Assembly (NCBI GenBank): GCA_001724265.1
Contig: MEDY01000116.1
Span: 1-64,000 of the forward strand
DNA: 64,000 bases
Origin: Rhizaria sp. SCN 62-66
Taxonomy: Eukaryota > Rhizaria, unplaced
Direction of reading: 5' to 3'
The notes under the pieces: generated by a model
Told to the model about the DNA's origin: nothing
What the model saw: only the letters and a program-made list of their open reading frames with translations
The model's database searches: none
Part shown: positions 1-13,700 of the stretch, in pieces
Layout: each line of letters begins with the position of its first letter
Numbering within the stretch: the first letter of the stretch is position 1
Translations under genes and position numbers: made by a program

Positions 1-1717
1 ATGACGTCACTGAGTTTTATTCGTGTGAGTTGTGATGACTTAAGCGATAGCTCATTTTTTTGTTCGTGTGAGTTATAGTCCGCTCCCCCCCATACTACTA
101 TAATGATGGTGATGTGTGTTGGCCGAGTTGTTTGCTCTGGTGTAGCTGAGTTGAATGGAGAGTGTAACTCTCGCCTGGTAGGTTAACGACGCAGGATATG
201 AAGAGATGATATGTCTTTCGTGCTTTTAGTAAGCAGAAGGCGGTTTGTCTATTTTGTGTTCGTTTACGTTCGACTGGGGAGACAATTATCGTTCTCCACT
301 TGCTTTTCTCACGAGAATGAACAACGAAGTTTCATTTAAGTTGCATTGTTCAGTTTAAGTTTAGGTCAGATTTATTTGTTGGTTCGTTTTTTGTGTGTGT
401 CCTGTCTTTGGTATGTGTTTCTTAGTATCCTGTGTCTTGTCAAAGTCTATGCTCATGCCATGATTGTACTACTTTGCAAGAGAAAAACAAAAATGTTACG
501 TTGTATTTTATTTTGTGTCAGTGTGGTTAGCCTAGTCAGGTGTGGCGTCGCCGTTGTAGTTTTTCATCAAATCCCGTGTAATCTCAGTTGGTGAATCAGT
601 CAGTATTTCAATTTGCATCTGCGCAAGTGTTGTGGATGTATCTGTGTTATTTACGTCACTCGATTTTGACGTCATCTGTGTGTTCCGCTTACGCGAGCTT
701 CGGTGTTGTTTCCTCCACTGTTTATGGTGTGTATCTTTCGTTTGTTTCACTATTTTCAACAATCAAGTCAAGCACCACTTGCAGTGAAGGTAAATCAACA
801 CTTTCCTCCTTGTCTCATTCACTGTGTCCCACTTGTTCTTCTCTCAGTCGGTCTCATTTCTCGCCTGTGATTGAGATTGTTATCACACACTCCACACTTC
901 TAGCTGCAAACAGTGCATAAAGGCGTAATCTAGAATGTAATGTGACACGGCACGTGTGAGCGCGATTCCTGCGCTCCCTATTCACGCCGTTTTCACCCCT
1001 ATATTCGACGACAGGCTTTTTTAACGATGTTAATGCTAGGATTAGTGTGGTAACTCTGTGTCACCTCACCTTGGGCACACTCTGATGTTGCGAAAACTAC
1101 CGTTCTCACAACACAGTGCGCCGTCTCACCCTATCTTGAAAACATGCTTTCAATAACTATCAATACAACGATTTCAATTCTCTTTCTTTCGCATTTGCCA
1201 TGTCAGCTAGTCTTCTCAAAGGAACGAAACATATTTTTAAACAACACTGCACCTTATAAAGCAGTTATAAAGAATCCCACACGGGCCTAAAGCTTTACGA
1301 AACGAACATTTTTAAGAATTATTGTTTTTGTATTATAAGCGCAAAATGCATTCATTTCGCGTTATATGTTTGTAACACAATAGAATATAAAATAAAGTAA
1401 ACCCTTCCAACCAAATATTAGTTATAATAGTTGATTTTTGTTTTGTTTTCGTTCTCATTTCGAACTTTTTTCTTGTTGCTAAACTTTGCATTCCAACAAA
1501 CCAACACCCTTCCCGAACCATATAACCTAACTTAACCGAAACACCCATATCTCCATCCTGGTCGCTAAAGAAGAGACACTCGACTGCTTTGACTGCCATT
1601 GCTACCTCGTTTCAATAAATATTTCAAACAACAATCAAAACAAAGCGTCTCACCTCCCTCTTGCCGAAGACCAACACAACAAAACATCGTATACGAATTT
1701 AAGTGACGTTCTTTTGC
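1..1717. other. Intergenic region, no gene recognised
   Basis: This stretch is A+T-richer than the coding DNA that follows. Its reading frames are short, poor in G+C at third positions and resemble no family. TTCGTGTGAGTT occurs twice near the left edge (about 20-31 and 63-74). The part next to 1718 would hold the 3' UTR and poly(A) region of the leftward hydrolase gene. I saw no tRNA, rRNA or mobile element. Confidence 0.6.
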
Positions 1718-4700
1718 TTACGCGTTGGCGGTCTTGCTGGCGAGCTTACTGGCGAGCACCTGCGCAATGGCGAGGTTCGCCTGCTGGCCCTTGGTGGCCT
1801 CAGCGATGATGCCCTCGGTGCGGGACTTGATGCGCGCCTGCAGCGCCTCATGGTCGATCCCCATGCGGACTGCGACATCGGGGGCGATCTTATACTCGCC
1901 GGACAGCACCTCATCGCGCGAGATGAAGCGGAGGCCGGACATGAGCACCTTAACGCGCTCATCACGGCTCTCCTGCTTGCGCGCGGCGTAGTAGCCAGCG
2001 GGCACGGCGGGGACTGAGACGTTGTAGCTGTCCATGTCGACGTACTCGCGGGGGTCCTTGCTTACCACGATGTTGGAGCCGGCAGCGTTCATGGGGTCGT
2101 GCGCGGCGAGCGGGGCGGCGTGCAGGAACATGTCCCGGCTGAAAACCTCAGGGCGGAACTCGTCCGTGATGCCCAGGTAAAGATTGAACGCGCGGTAGTT
2201 GACCTCGGCGTCGTTCTCAATCGCCGCGATGGGGGAGCCGGCGTGCGGCACGTCAGGGGACATGACCGTGTCGTCCTCGGCGGACCACCGCGTGAGGTCA
2301 GGGGTCGCGGTCTCACCGACAGCCTGCATACGGACAGCGACGCGGTCAACGAGCTGGGAGTCAAACGCAGTCGAGTAGTCGACGGGCTGGTTCTTGTCGA
2401 CAAAGAGTGACCGCACAGTGTCCTGGCCGAACTCCTGCTCCACGAGGCGCAGCGGGGCGGGCGTGTTGGGGAACGGGTGGCTGTTGACATGCTCTACCGT
2501 CGCAGCGGCGTCGGCCTCAGCCACGGTCATGCCGAGCTTCACACTGGGGCCCGTCACAGCCACCGCCTTGCCGTCGGCGTCCTTGAGCGCCACGGTGACC
2601 GTGGACGTGTACGTCGCGGCGGAGACCTCGGCGCGGGACATGACGCGCGCGTACTGCAGCGCCTGGCGCGCGTACGCGAGCTCCTGCAGCCCCATGGTGG
2701 CGAACACAGCGTCCTCGGGCAGGAAACGCGCGGCGGCGTCACTGGCAGCCGTGGCGGCGACGTTGGCCTTGGCGGAGGCGACCGAGGCCGAGATCTCCTC
2801 GGCGATGAGCGCGGACAGCTCAGCGCGCGGCGCCGGAGCCGTGGGGACGGCGGCGCCGCTCTGCTTCGACAGCGCGCGGCGACGCAGGTTGGCGAGGCGC
2901 TCGGCGATGGCAACCACGCGCTCGGCGGCCTGCACAGCGTCCGCGGTCTGGAGCTCGGGCGCGGCGGCCTCGGAGAGGAAGGCGACCTGGGCGGAGCGGA
3001 CCGCCAGGTCGAGCCGCTTGGCCTCGAACAGCGCGGCCTCGGAGGGCGCCAGGGCGGCACGGGCGAGAGGCAGCGCGGCGGCCGGGGACGCGGCCGTGGT
3101 GACTGAGTAGAGAATCGCGTCCAGGTCGGCGTCGCCCGTCGCTGCGGGGGTCTTAGCGGCGGCGGCGGCCGCAGTGGCAACCTCAACAGCCGGCGTCACA
3201 GCGGCAGCCGCGGCGGCGGCAGTTGCGGCGTCAGCGTCGAGAGCCTTGAGGACGAAGCGGTTCATCGCGACGCGGGCAGCGAGAGTGCGGACCGACGCGG
3301 CGTCCGGGGCGGGCGCTGGCAAGCGCAGGTCGAGCAGCGCAGTGAGGTTGGCCAGAGGGTCCGCGGAGCCCGCGGGGGGCTGCGCGGCGGCGAGGAGACT
3401 CGCCTCGGGCGCCTCGGCGGCGGCGGCGTCGGCCGCGGCAGCGGCCCGCGCGGCGGCGTCAACGGCCTCGAGCTTGGTCATGATCTCTCCGGGCACGGCC
3501 GAGTCGTCCTTGAACGCGCCCGCCGCGGCGGCGAGGCGGGCGTCGGCCATGAACCCCTCCATGTTGAAGTGCGTGACGTTGGGGTCCGTGTCGGGGGCAT
3601 GGAACCACTCCTTGGTGGACGCGGCCGCGGCAGAGCTCAGAATGACCTGCTTGAGCCCGGCGGGCGCGTGGGGCAGCGCGGCAATCAGAGTCAGCTCCGT
3701 CGCCGTCATCGGCTCATTGTTGCGGAAGCGAGTCAGCAGGGCCTGGACACCGGGGTTGGAGTCCACCGCGGCGGCCTCCTCGGCGGTGTAGCCGAAGGCG
3801 ATCCAGTCGACGACCTCCTTGTACACAGGGCTTGCACTCGCCACGGCACGGCGGAACGACTCGACGTCGGCGCCGGCGGCGATGGACTTGGTGATAACGG
3901 CGGGCAGCGTGGTGACGAGCTCGGCGATGGCCGCGTCCTCCGGGTTGACGCCCAGCGAGGCGGCGATGGCGCGCGCGGCCTCGAGCGGCGCCGTCGTGGG
4001 GATCTTGGTCGACAACGCCGGGGCCTCGAGGAACGCCGCCAAATCCGGGTTCGTGGCATTGAGGTACGCGTCCATGACCTTGCTCTCGTGGGCGGCCAAC
4101 AGCGTGCGGTCGATCATCGGCACGCCGAGGGCGTGGGTCGCGGTCACCGCGGGCACGGAGGCCGCGAGCTTGGCGATGAGCGCGGCGGGGGACAGCGCAC
4201 CCGCGGCCGTGGCGGCGGCGGACGCGGCGGCGGCGGCGGCATCGGACGCGTCGAGGCCGAGCGCGTCGACCTCGTCATTGCCGAGCTCGAGACGGGCCAG
4301 CTCCACGGCCATCGCTTCGGGCAGCCCGGCGACGCGCGCGAAGTGGCGGTAGAAGTGACGGAGCTGCAGACGGAGGTACTCGACACGGCGCGGGTTGAAG
4401 CCGCAGAACCGGACCACGCGGGCGGCGTGCGTGGTGAGCTTGGCCTGGTGGAGCTGCGCGGTGAGATTCGGGATAAAACGGCCCTCGAGCGCGGCGGCGT
4501 CCATGAGGTCGACGCGGCGCAGCTGGCAGTAGCTGAGGAAACGCGTGACCAGACCGAGGTCGAGCAGAGGGTCCTGAGCCAGCGCGTCAGCGGACGCGAC
4601 GTCGGCGGCGCTGGTGGCCTTAGACATGAGCGCCTGGAGCTGCGACAGCGTCTCCTTGCTGCTCACATCGAGCGGGACGCCGCGGAGCATGACGACGTTG

Positions 4701-7367
4701 TTGTCGGCAACAGCCTCGCGGCCGTCAGGCAGCACGCGGAAGCGGCCCTCGACCTCGCCGAGCGCCTCGGCAACGGCCAGGTCGTTGGACGGAGGGCCGT
4801 TGGTGGTGGACAACGCGGCCAGCGCGGCGGGGAGGTTCTCGGCGGCGATGCGGGCGTCGCGAGTGAGGCCGGCCATGTGCGCGGCCTCGACCTGGAGCCC
4901 GAACCGCTTGAGGGTGTCGTAGGCAGCGGCCTCGGTGATGAGGTCGCCCGAGGACTGGGTGAGCAGGTAGAGCCGCTTCTGGTTGGGGCCGAGCGAGTCG
5001 GAGATGCGGCCCAGCAGCTCGCGCGTCGACAGCGCCATCTCGGCCCAGAGCTTCTCCACGGGGATGTAGGGCGCGGCGACGTCGAGGGCCTCCTCACCGG
5101 GTGCGACGTCTTCGTCAACGAAGGAATCATACGAGGGCACTTCCGTCACACTCGCGTTAGAGCGGAACGCGTCGGCGATGCTGTCCGCGCCCAACGGCGT
5201 TGCGAGCTCGCATTCGCCGAGCAGCTTGCCGTCGATCTGCTCCTGCTGGTACATTGTCTCGGAGAGACGGTCCATCTGCTTCTGCAGACGCGCCACCGTC
5301 TGGGGCTGGAACGGCTCGACGCCCTCGGCCGAGGGGAAAAGCACGTACCCCCAGTACTTCTCGAAGAAGGCCATGTTGTTCACAGCGGCGCGCCACGTCG
5401 CGCGGTCGCCAGTGACGTTCTTGAACTCCTCGAGGGGCTCGTACAGCGGGTAGGGGTGCGCGCCGACCGGCGGGGTGACCGTGAGCGGGACTACGGGCCG
5501 GGAGATGAGCTCGGCGTGGGCGCGCCCACGGGCGGGGACGACGTCCGAGAGGTCGAGGTCCTTGGCGCCCGCGGGGAGGTCGAAGAAGCGCGCCACAGCG
5601 GCCTCGGGCACGTCCTTGACGGACTTGTGCGCCCACTGGGGCTTCCCGTCCTTGGTGATGAGCAGGGAGGTGACGCCTGCGGTGAAGTCGGGGTTGGTCA
5701 TCATGTTCTGCGCGAGACGGAACTCCTGGGTGAGGCACTCGGCGAGGTCGAGCTTGGAGCCGCGCTGGAGCTGCTCGAAGGTGATCTTGAGCGACAGAGG
5801 GGACATCTTGCCCAGGGTGCGGATCGTCTCCTAAAGCAATGCGAGTGAATTTAAGATATAGGGAAACAATTAATGAGATTAATTATGAAAATATGATACC
5901 GGTAATAGAAAATAAATTTCGATACAAATGAAGTTCATTATAGGGCTACGAGAAGAACATGGGAGGGTTTCTCAGACTTCCTCTCAGCAGCAGCACGTTA
6001 GCTTAGAGATTGTAGTTTCTGACGTACCTGAGCGAAGGCGGCGTCGCGGCCCGTCTCGGCGTTAAGCGCCTCGATGATCTGCTCGACGGAGCCCTTGGTG
6101 AAGCAACGCGCGATGCAGTCCATGTGCTTCTCCAGAGTAAAGGCCGGGAGCAGCTCCTGGGGCTGGGAGACAGAGCCCAGAGCACGGTAGACGTAGTCGG
6201 CCGTCTCGTGGCCGTCGTTGAGCTTGTTGTAGAGGTTGTCGAACTCGTGGTTGTACGCAAAGTGCGTGGCGACACCGGCGTGAACCAGGTCCGCGCCCTT
6301 GAGGCGGGCGGAGGTGAGCGCGAGATACATGCCCAGACCGGGGTCGAGACGGGGCAGGAAGTGAGAACCACCAACATCGGGGAAGAAGCCGATCGTGGTC
6401 TCGGGCATGGCGAAGAGGGACTGCTCGGTGGCCACGCGGACGCGGTTGTGGACAGAGATGCCGACGCCGCCGCCCATGACAATGCCGTTGTACCACGGGA
6501 TGTAGGGCTTGGAGAGCTTCGACGTCATGTAGTCGAGGCGGTACTCGTCGCGGAAGAAACCGACGAAACGCTGGTAGGCGTCACCGTCGCCCTTCTGGGC
6601 GCGCGCGGCGTCCTTAGCGATGGAGACGATGTCGCCACCGGCGCAGAAGGCCTTGGCGCCGGCGCCGCGGACGAGGATGGACTGGCAGACCTGGTTCTCC
6701 TCGTCGGACTGATCGCGTTTTAGCAGAGCGATTGTAGAGGGGCAAGAAAATGGGATAATAGGGAAATACAAGTAGAAAAAGGTAGATTAGTGGGTTAGGT
6801 GATGTGAAAGTGTAGAAACATGACGAGTCAGGCACATGAAGGGCGTTGGTATGCGTCCGAAATGAAAGCAGCTGGGGCGCGAGCGAAGTAGTGGACATAC
6901 CTGAAGGCGGGGAAGCATCCACTTGACCATGTTGTGGTTCAGCGCGTTAAGCTGCTTGGGGCGGTTGAGCGTGATGGTGCGGGTGGTGGCATAGAAGGTC
7001 TGGTAGCACTCACCCTGTGGCGTGGGAAGGGGCAGAGCGAACGAAGGACAGAGGCAGGTGGTGGGTTGACGGGAGCAGTTGGAAGAGAAGAATGGGAAAG
7101 GAAATATGAGGACGATGCTCGTGCAGGGAAAAATCAGGAGGCTAGAAATAGAGACCTACATCGATAAGAAATCTTGTGGAAAGAGGGTGTCGCTATTCAA
7201 AGAAGGGTTGGGGTGGAACGTACATCGTCACTGAGCATCTCATGCTCAAGGTTCTCGCACTGCGGCGTCCGGTTATTGTTGATCGCCCGGAGCGGTGCAG
7301 ACGCAACAGGGGCCACAGGAATGATACGCCTGGGCACCCGCGCCAATGACGAACGTGCACTGAACAT
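1718..7367 (-). CDS. HIBCH: 3-hydroxyisobutyryl-CoA hydrolase with giant C-terminal extension (4 exons)
   Basis: Exons on the minus strand: 7367-7224, 7014-6901, 6708-6028 and 5830-1718, all phase 0, giving 1,683 residues. The start begins a mitochondrial-type presequence (MFSARSSLARVPRR). The crotonase-fold hydrolase core covers roughly residues 45-415: TRTITLNRPKQLNALNHNMV, GAGAKAFCAGGDI and MPETTIGFFPDVGG. Glu189 and Asp197 sit at the positions and spacing of the catalytic Glu/Asp of human HIBCH, so activity is likely: hydrolysis of 3-hydroxyisobutyryl-CoA in mitochondrial valine breakdown. The canonical end (SLKITFEQL to PEAAVARFF) is followed without a stop by about 1,270 Ala-rich residues that I do not recognise. 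HIBCH proteins are usually about 385-410 residues. An HIBCH homologue is also mitoribosomal protein mS47 in plants and trypanosomatids, so a ribosomal role is an alternative. Splice donors are GTACGT, GTATGT and GTACGT. The enzyme call is firm; the role of the extension is unknown. Confidence 0.9.
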
Positions 7368-7722
7368 TACAGTCCTGAACACAGATTTCGCGGTCGTCAA
7401 AATCGTCTCGACGCCTGGCTCATTATCACTCTCTCTGTGGGGCCTCGCTGCCCGCCGCACCGCCAAGCATTTTCTGGGTCGACTTTTTACGAACCGCGAG
7501 CTCAGTTGCACACGGTCATCTAGCTCGACTCCAACGGCTAGAAAGCAGCGGCCATATTCATTTCGAGTCGCTACTGCCGTGTGTTCGCATCACGTTAAAA
7601 TATAATTAACAGATAAGGAATATAGTGTACTTTTAGCTGATGAATTGCTTTTAAAATTTCTGTTCACGGAACTTTGTCTCCAGGAGTCGCACCTTTCTGG
7701 TTTGCGAAACAGTGTCGACCGC
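7368..7722. promoter_or_regulatory. Divergent spacer between HIBCH and the 2,034-residue gene
   Basis: The two start codons face away from each other with 355 bp between them, so both 5' UTRs and promoters must lie here. The right end is A+T-rich (about 7590-7670). I saw no clear TATA box or repeated operator-like site. A possible 3' splice site (TTGTCTCCAG at about 7674-7683) leaves open a short upstream exon for the rightward gene. Confidence 0.45.
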
Positions 7723-10700
7723 ATGGAGGCCAAACTCACCTCCCTCATCGGCGAGATCACCGCTTTCTCCCACTGGTGCAACCTCCCGCGCGCCGACGAC
7801 CCCGCGCCACCTCCCGCGCGGCCGCAGCCGCCCGAGTCACAGTTAGTGGCTGTTGAACGAGATCTCGACGCTTCTCTGGCGTCCCTCTCCCTGACTCACT
7901 CGGCAGCCTTCCACAGGCTCATTGCCGACCGGCAGCTCAAGGCGCGCGCAGCGGTGCAGCACTACGCCGTCGCGCTCCCTCCCGTAGAGGCAGCGCCGGT
8001 GACGGCGGCACACGGCCCGGCGGTTGCGTATGGTCCCGCACAGTCCCGGTATCCCACTGCGGCTACTGCACCGAGTAGTGTCGCAGCCTCGACCTATGCT
8101 TCTGCGAACAGTCATAGCTACAACTCTCAAGCGAGTGACCACTCTGCGAACACGAGTGCCGCGCATGCGGACGTGATACGCACACTCGAAGCGTCGTTGA
8201 CACAGGCGGTCAACAATGCTCTCCATAGCTCACTTCTCAACACCTCCACAACGACAGCGGCTGCGGCGACTGTACCTGCCTTTGCCGCTCCTACGGCGAC
8301 TGTAACCCCAGCTCCTATGGCGTCATCTAATATCCACGTGTCTAATGTGGCGCCGCTGACTGCGCCGCGTCCCGTTACCAGCTACGGCTTAACATCCGCC
8401 TACGACGGCTTACACTCCGAACCGGTACACGTGCTGCAACAGCAGCTCACAGTCACTCCACTCGCAGCTGCCACTGCTGCTGCCCCTGCCTCTGCTCACG
8501 GCAATGGTGGCTACACTGTGCGAGCGACAGAGCCGCCGTTGCCACGTACTTTGAGACAGCGGTGGGCTCTACCAGAGTCGCAGTCTGCTACAACGACTAA
8601 TAACACTCATGTGGCCATAACTAGCACTAAAACTGGCGCAAACTACGTTCATACGAGCAATAACGGTGTCAGCATGACCGCGCATGCTGCGTCTGTGTTA
8701 ACCCCCGCATCTATGCCTGGCTTTGGCCCTGTTCCTATCAGCGTTTCTCCCTCTGTCGCTGCTCCTCGCGGTCCCAACGCCGCCGCCACCGCTGCGTACA
8801 GCGGTGCTCCTGACGCGATGAAAGACACCGGTGTGTTGCCACTGCTGACAATGACCGAGTTCAAGCAAGGTTTCAACGCTGTTTTACGTCCCCACCCCTC
8901 CAGCTCGCAGTCATTGCAGCCCTCCGGCTGCTCACAGTCAGTGTTCTCTGACCCACAGTCGTCGGTGTCGATTGCCGGTCTCAATGCACACACGCCCGCA
9001 TTCGCCACTGCTGTCACTCTGCCGTCTCATAACGGCAGCACACAGTCGCAGTTGCATTATGATGGGTTTGTACACTCGACGTTTTCGTCCCACCCACGCT
9101 CGCAGTCGCAGTCTGCCGTCACTGTGAACAGTTGTTGCTTGCATGCGGCAGCGCAAGCGCAGTTCCAGCAAGCCGACGCGTCTCAGAGCAGTCTACGCAA
9201 CTCGACGAGGGTCAACGATCCTGCAACTACAGGTAGCGGTCGTGGTGATGATGCTGCTGCTGCTGCTGCGCCGTCGTCGATGACTGTGGAGCTATCGGCA
9301 AAGGCGGCGCGGGCAATTGCAGCGGCCGCAGAGGTGTGGCGTCGGTCAGCTCCTGCAGTCGCCGCTCACGGTCACTCTGCAGGTGCTCACGGCCACGGTG
9401 ATGACTCTGAGACTAACGCTGCTCACAGTCACTTTCGCGTGAATGTGAATGCGCAGTCTCAGCAGACAGTCAACGATCACTCTAGTCAGACTCTTAGCAG
9501 GAACATTGTCGTGGGCAATATCAGTAACTCGTCGCTTGATGCTGACACTGCTGCTGTTGTTCCAGCTAGTACTTTAGCTGTTGCCGAGACTGCTGAAGAC
9601 GCTGAGAGCAAAGAGCGTCTGATGCGCTGCGCTCACGCCGCGGCGATCTATTTCCTGCGGACAGTTCTGAAGGAGGGCACTGCAATCAACAACAATAGCA
9701 TTGATACCACTAAAAACAGCAACAACAACACCAACAATAACGACAACACCAACAACACGAACGGCACTGATCACGCTGCGACTGGTGCTACAAACAAGGA
9801 CAACTCAGTCGCCTTGAGCGCGGCGAAGCCTGGGGCAGCCACTCATGATGTTCGTGCTATTGAGACTGTTGCAGTGAGCTCTGCTGCGGCAGAGAATGTC
9901 ACGCGGCACACTGCGAGTAAGCACGTGTGCCCGGTGCATGGTGCTAGTGATAGCACTGCTCACGGTCACTTTGCTGCTCACGGTCACAACTCAAGTCACG
10001 TTCTGGGGAGTGGTAGCAGTCATGGCTGCAGTAACCGCACTCGCTGTCGCGGTATTGATTCACACAGTAACAGCGCCAACAACAACAACAACAATAGCTG
10101 CCATAACTGTGACCGTCCTCGTGACCGTATTCAAGAGCAAAATAGCTCAGACTGCGACGCTGGTGGCACGAGTGCAACCGAGACGTCTCACAGTAGTGAC
10201 GACAAGAGTTACCCTGAGAGTGATAACATGAGCCGCAGCCACAGCCACCTCCGCCGCCGCCGTCACCGTCGCAGCGGCCGCGCCCACAAGCATGGCCGTG
10301 GCCGTGACGGTGGGCAGCATCGCTGCAGTGATCGTGGACAGCAGCAGCAGCAGCAGTGGGGTGACCCTGAGCAGAATGAACGTGAACAGCAGCAACGACA
10401 TGAACATACGCGTATTGAGATTTCGCGTGATGGCAACGTCACAGCAACCACGTCAACTGCTGCGCCCAATGCCCACGGACACGGTCGCTGTCACGACTAC
10501 GGACACGGCCACAGTCGTAACACCAGTCTTCACGACAATAGCAGTCGCTCCGCAGTCATTGTTAGTCAAACAAAGTCTGCTGACGTCAAATCCAACGCCA
10601 GCATCTGTTCGAGCGCTAACAAGCCGCCGATTGCATCTGCCACTGTGGCTGAGCCTCAACACAACGATAATTTTGACTCTGACACTGACACTAACTTGCA

Positions 10701-13700
10701 CATTGACTCCACCTCTAACGCCGAGCAAGCACCGCCAGTCGACACTGCTGCCTGCACCACCTCTGCCTCTGTAGTTGCGACCGCAACCCCAGAGACTGAA
10801 GCTCCCGGTCTAGCCTCGGTCGCGGCGGCCGCAGCCCTGACGACGCCTCTGCGCCGCTATGCCAACGGCCGGACACCGCCATCATCCTCCTGTATCCCTT
10901 ACACCACCGCCACTCAGCCGCATTCACATACGAGTGTTGGCGGAGCACAGCCACAGCAAAACGCACGGTCACGGACGGCCTTTGGCGGTGCTATGGCGTC
11001 TGCGTTGCTACAGTCGCCGCCGTTACACACGCCCGCGCGGCCCCGTACCTCTGGCGGCAATGTAAGTACCCCATTAGACCGCCGGCCTGACTGGCGAAGT
11101 ATCCTTGATGAGTCGCCCCCCGTCTCTGACCGCCGTGACGTTGGCACTATCAATGACAACAATACTAACAACAATGATAATAACGATGGCAGCCGTGGTA
11201 AGACCGCTAACGCGGTCGGATACTCCAATACTGGTGTTGTTATCGACAAGAATTGTGAGTATATTCTCCCCAATGCCTGGAGTAACCACAAGCACGCTCA
11301 CAACGCGTCGCAGGCATTCACTGCTGAGAGCGCACAGTCACTCTCCGCGGCAGCCCCCGTCGCCCGCAACCGAGCCGCTGCTACCGCGGACTCAGCCGCC
11401 AACACAGGGCCTTTCACCCGCGCGTTCACCGCAAAGCAAGCCTCTCACGGCGATGATCATAGCAAGGCTACTGCTAACGGTGTCCACAACCGCAGCGACA
11501 GTGCGCAACGCAATGCTGATAGCGTCAATGCTGTCTCTCGCGCTGCGGATAGATCGATTGTCGCTGCCATGGGTGCAGCACAAAACAGCAGCAACAACAA
11601 CAACAACAACGACAACAACAGGAGTCGCAGTCGTAGCCGTAATGGTCGCATCGCACTTGCGAACAGGCCTCCGTTCGCTGTGGCCTCTGCCGCCGCCCCT
11701 TTGCCCGCCGCTGCGCCCTCCCTGCCTTCCCGGTCAAAATCTCGCCCCCGCACCACCGTTGACAGTAACCACGCGTCGCGGTTGCTGAAGCCCACTGCCT
11801 GCCAGCTGAGCCGCGCCACCGCTGTCCGCGACTCGGTGCTCTCCGCCCGGGCCGCCGCCGCCGCCGAGGCCGAGGCCGCTGCCGCCGCCGCTGACCGGGC
11901 AGCGGCTGCGCGGGCGCTGCCTGGGATGCGGCGCCAGCGGCCTCATAACACGGCTGACACCACAACGACTGCGCATTCGTACTCTTTGTCCCAGTCGCAC
12001 TTGCCTGCTCAGACACAGTCTCACTCTCAGTATCAGACCCGTGCGTCAAGTGCCACGACCGGTTGGACCGGAGCCGGTCTGACTCACGGCTTGGCTGGTG
12101 CCAGTAGGAGTGGCGGTGTAATGGGATCAACAACAGCAGGATTTGACGTGACCGACGCGAGGAGCAGTGGCGGAGTGTCGGGGGGTTCTGTGGCCGACAC
12201 GCGGGGAGTGACCGTGATCAGGGGTGAGATTCACCGGGGCCGCCGCGAGGCTGCTGTTTCCGTGAACGCTAGCGCTGTCACCGCAAATACCGCCGCTCTC
12301 TCTCATGTTGCTGTGGCGAATACGGCTGCTGCGACGTCGACGGCATTGCCTCACGGCCCCAGTCATCCGGTGGCCAACACTCGCAGTGTGAAGAACGCCG
12401 TGAATCATACCACATTTGCTGATGATAGTAATAGTACTGTCTCTCAAGCTCCTGTCTCTGCCTCAGTGGCCGCTCCAGTGCATACCTCAGTTCCTCCCTC
12501 AAAAACCGCAAGTGCCTCTGCTGTCCCTCTGGCCACCCCAGTGACTGCCGCCGCTCTGAGCGCCGTCAGTGACACCGCCGCGACCTTAAGAGCAGCTGAG
12601 CGGTTGACCGCCCGCGCCGCGCGCCGCCAACTCCACAGCAGTGAGTTCGGCTCCTTCCTACGCAGTGCGAAACTGGCGGGTGCGCAGAGGGCTCGTGCTG
12701 TGGCCGCAGTTGTCCAACAAGCCTCAGCAGCCTCTGCAGCAGCGTCAACAGGAGCATCAACTGCGATGGCAACAGGGGCGTATTTAGGCGGCGGCGTGGG
12801 AGGGTACTTAGAGCTTGACAGTGAGCAAGCCTACTTAGCCGCAACTGCCAATGATAATGCAGCTGTAAGTGTCCCGCCTCACCACGCGTTTGCACAGCTG
12901 CGTCTGTCGCAGCAGCAGCAGCGCCAACAGCTCACAGAGCTTGAGCAGCAGCGCGAGCTTGAGCAGCAGCGGCGACTGCAAGCGCGTTTGGAAGATGAGC
13001 AGACGCGGCGCATGGTCGGCCCTGGTGCCGCTGCGCTGCTGAACGCGCGGCACCGGCGCAACAACAGCGGCCACGGCCAGGGCTACAGTGCGGGTAGCAG
13101 CAGAGAGAATGATGATATGCTTGACTACGGCGGCGAGTATAACACTGGTAGCTATGATAGTGCGAGTGATACTTCTTCGCCGGTTGTGAGTGCCAAAGCC
13201 GGTGTACTGGCGAGTGAGGGCGAAAGCAAAGAAGCCACTCCTCCTCATTACTCCCAGTCACTCTACCCGTCATCGCAACCGGAGTTACAACAACAGCAGC
13301 ACTTGCAGCAACTGCAAATGAACCCAGCTTTTACTGTCAGTAGCAACGTGCAGCCCTCCATTCACATGTACACTCGACAACAGCCGTTGCTTGCGAGAGG
13401 CAATACACTCCCCGGTGTAAGTACCTCTCTTTGGTCCGGTCTAACTACCCCCTTAGAGTCTGGCGTGGCACTGAGAAACGAGCAAGAGCAGCGGTGGCAG
13501 CTGCAGCAGCAAGAATGGGAAGGGCAGTGGCAACAACAGCAACAACAACAGCAGCCGGAGCAGCAGCAGCATCAGCAACTGTATGCATCTGCCATTAGGC
13601 AAGCTCCTGTGACCACGAATCTGCCTCATGCGTATGTCTCAACGCTTGTGCCTCTGCCTGCGACAGTACCAGTGCCCGCCTCTGCATACAGTCACGCATA

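Noticed and set aside
346-920. Overlapping plus-strand frames of 82 and 110 codons
   Set aside because: They are short, Cys/Ser/Val-rich, in A+T-rich DNA without coding bias or family resemblance.
3569-5848. 759-codon plus-strand frame opposite the HIBCH extension
   Set aside because: It is the antisense of a G+C-rich, Ala-rich coding exon, where stops are rare on both strands. Its Arg/Gly/Glu-rich translation resembles no family.
13417-13456. Intron-like GTAAGT...CTAAC...TTAG inside the 2,034-residue gene
   Set aside because: It is 40 nt long, so removal would break a coherent frame, and its donor differs from the GTACG used elsewhere here.
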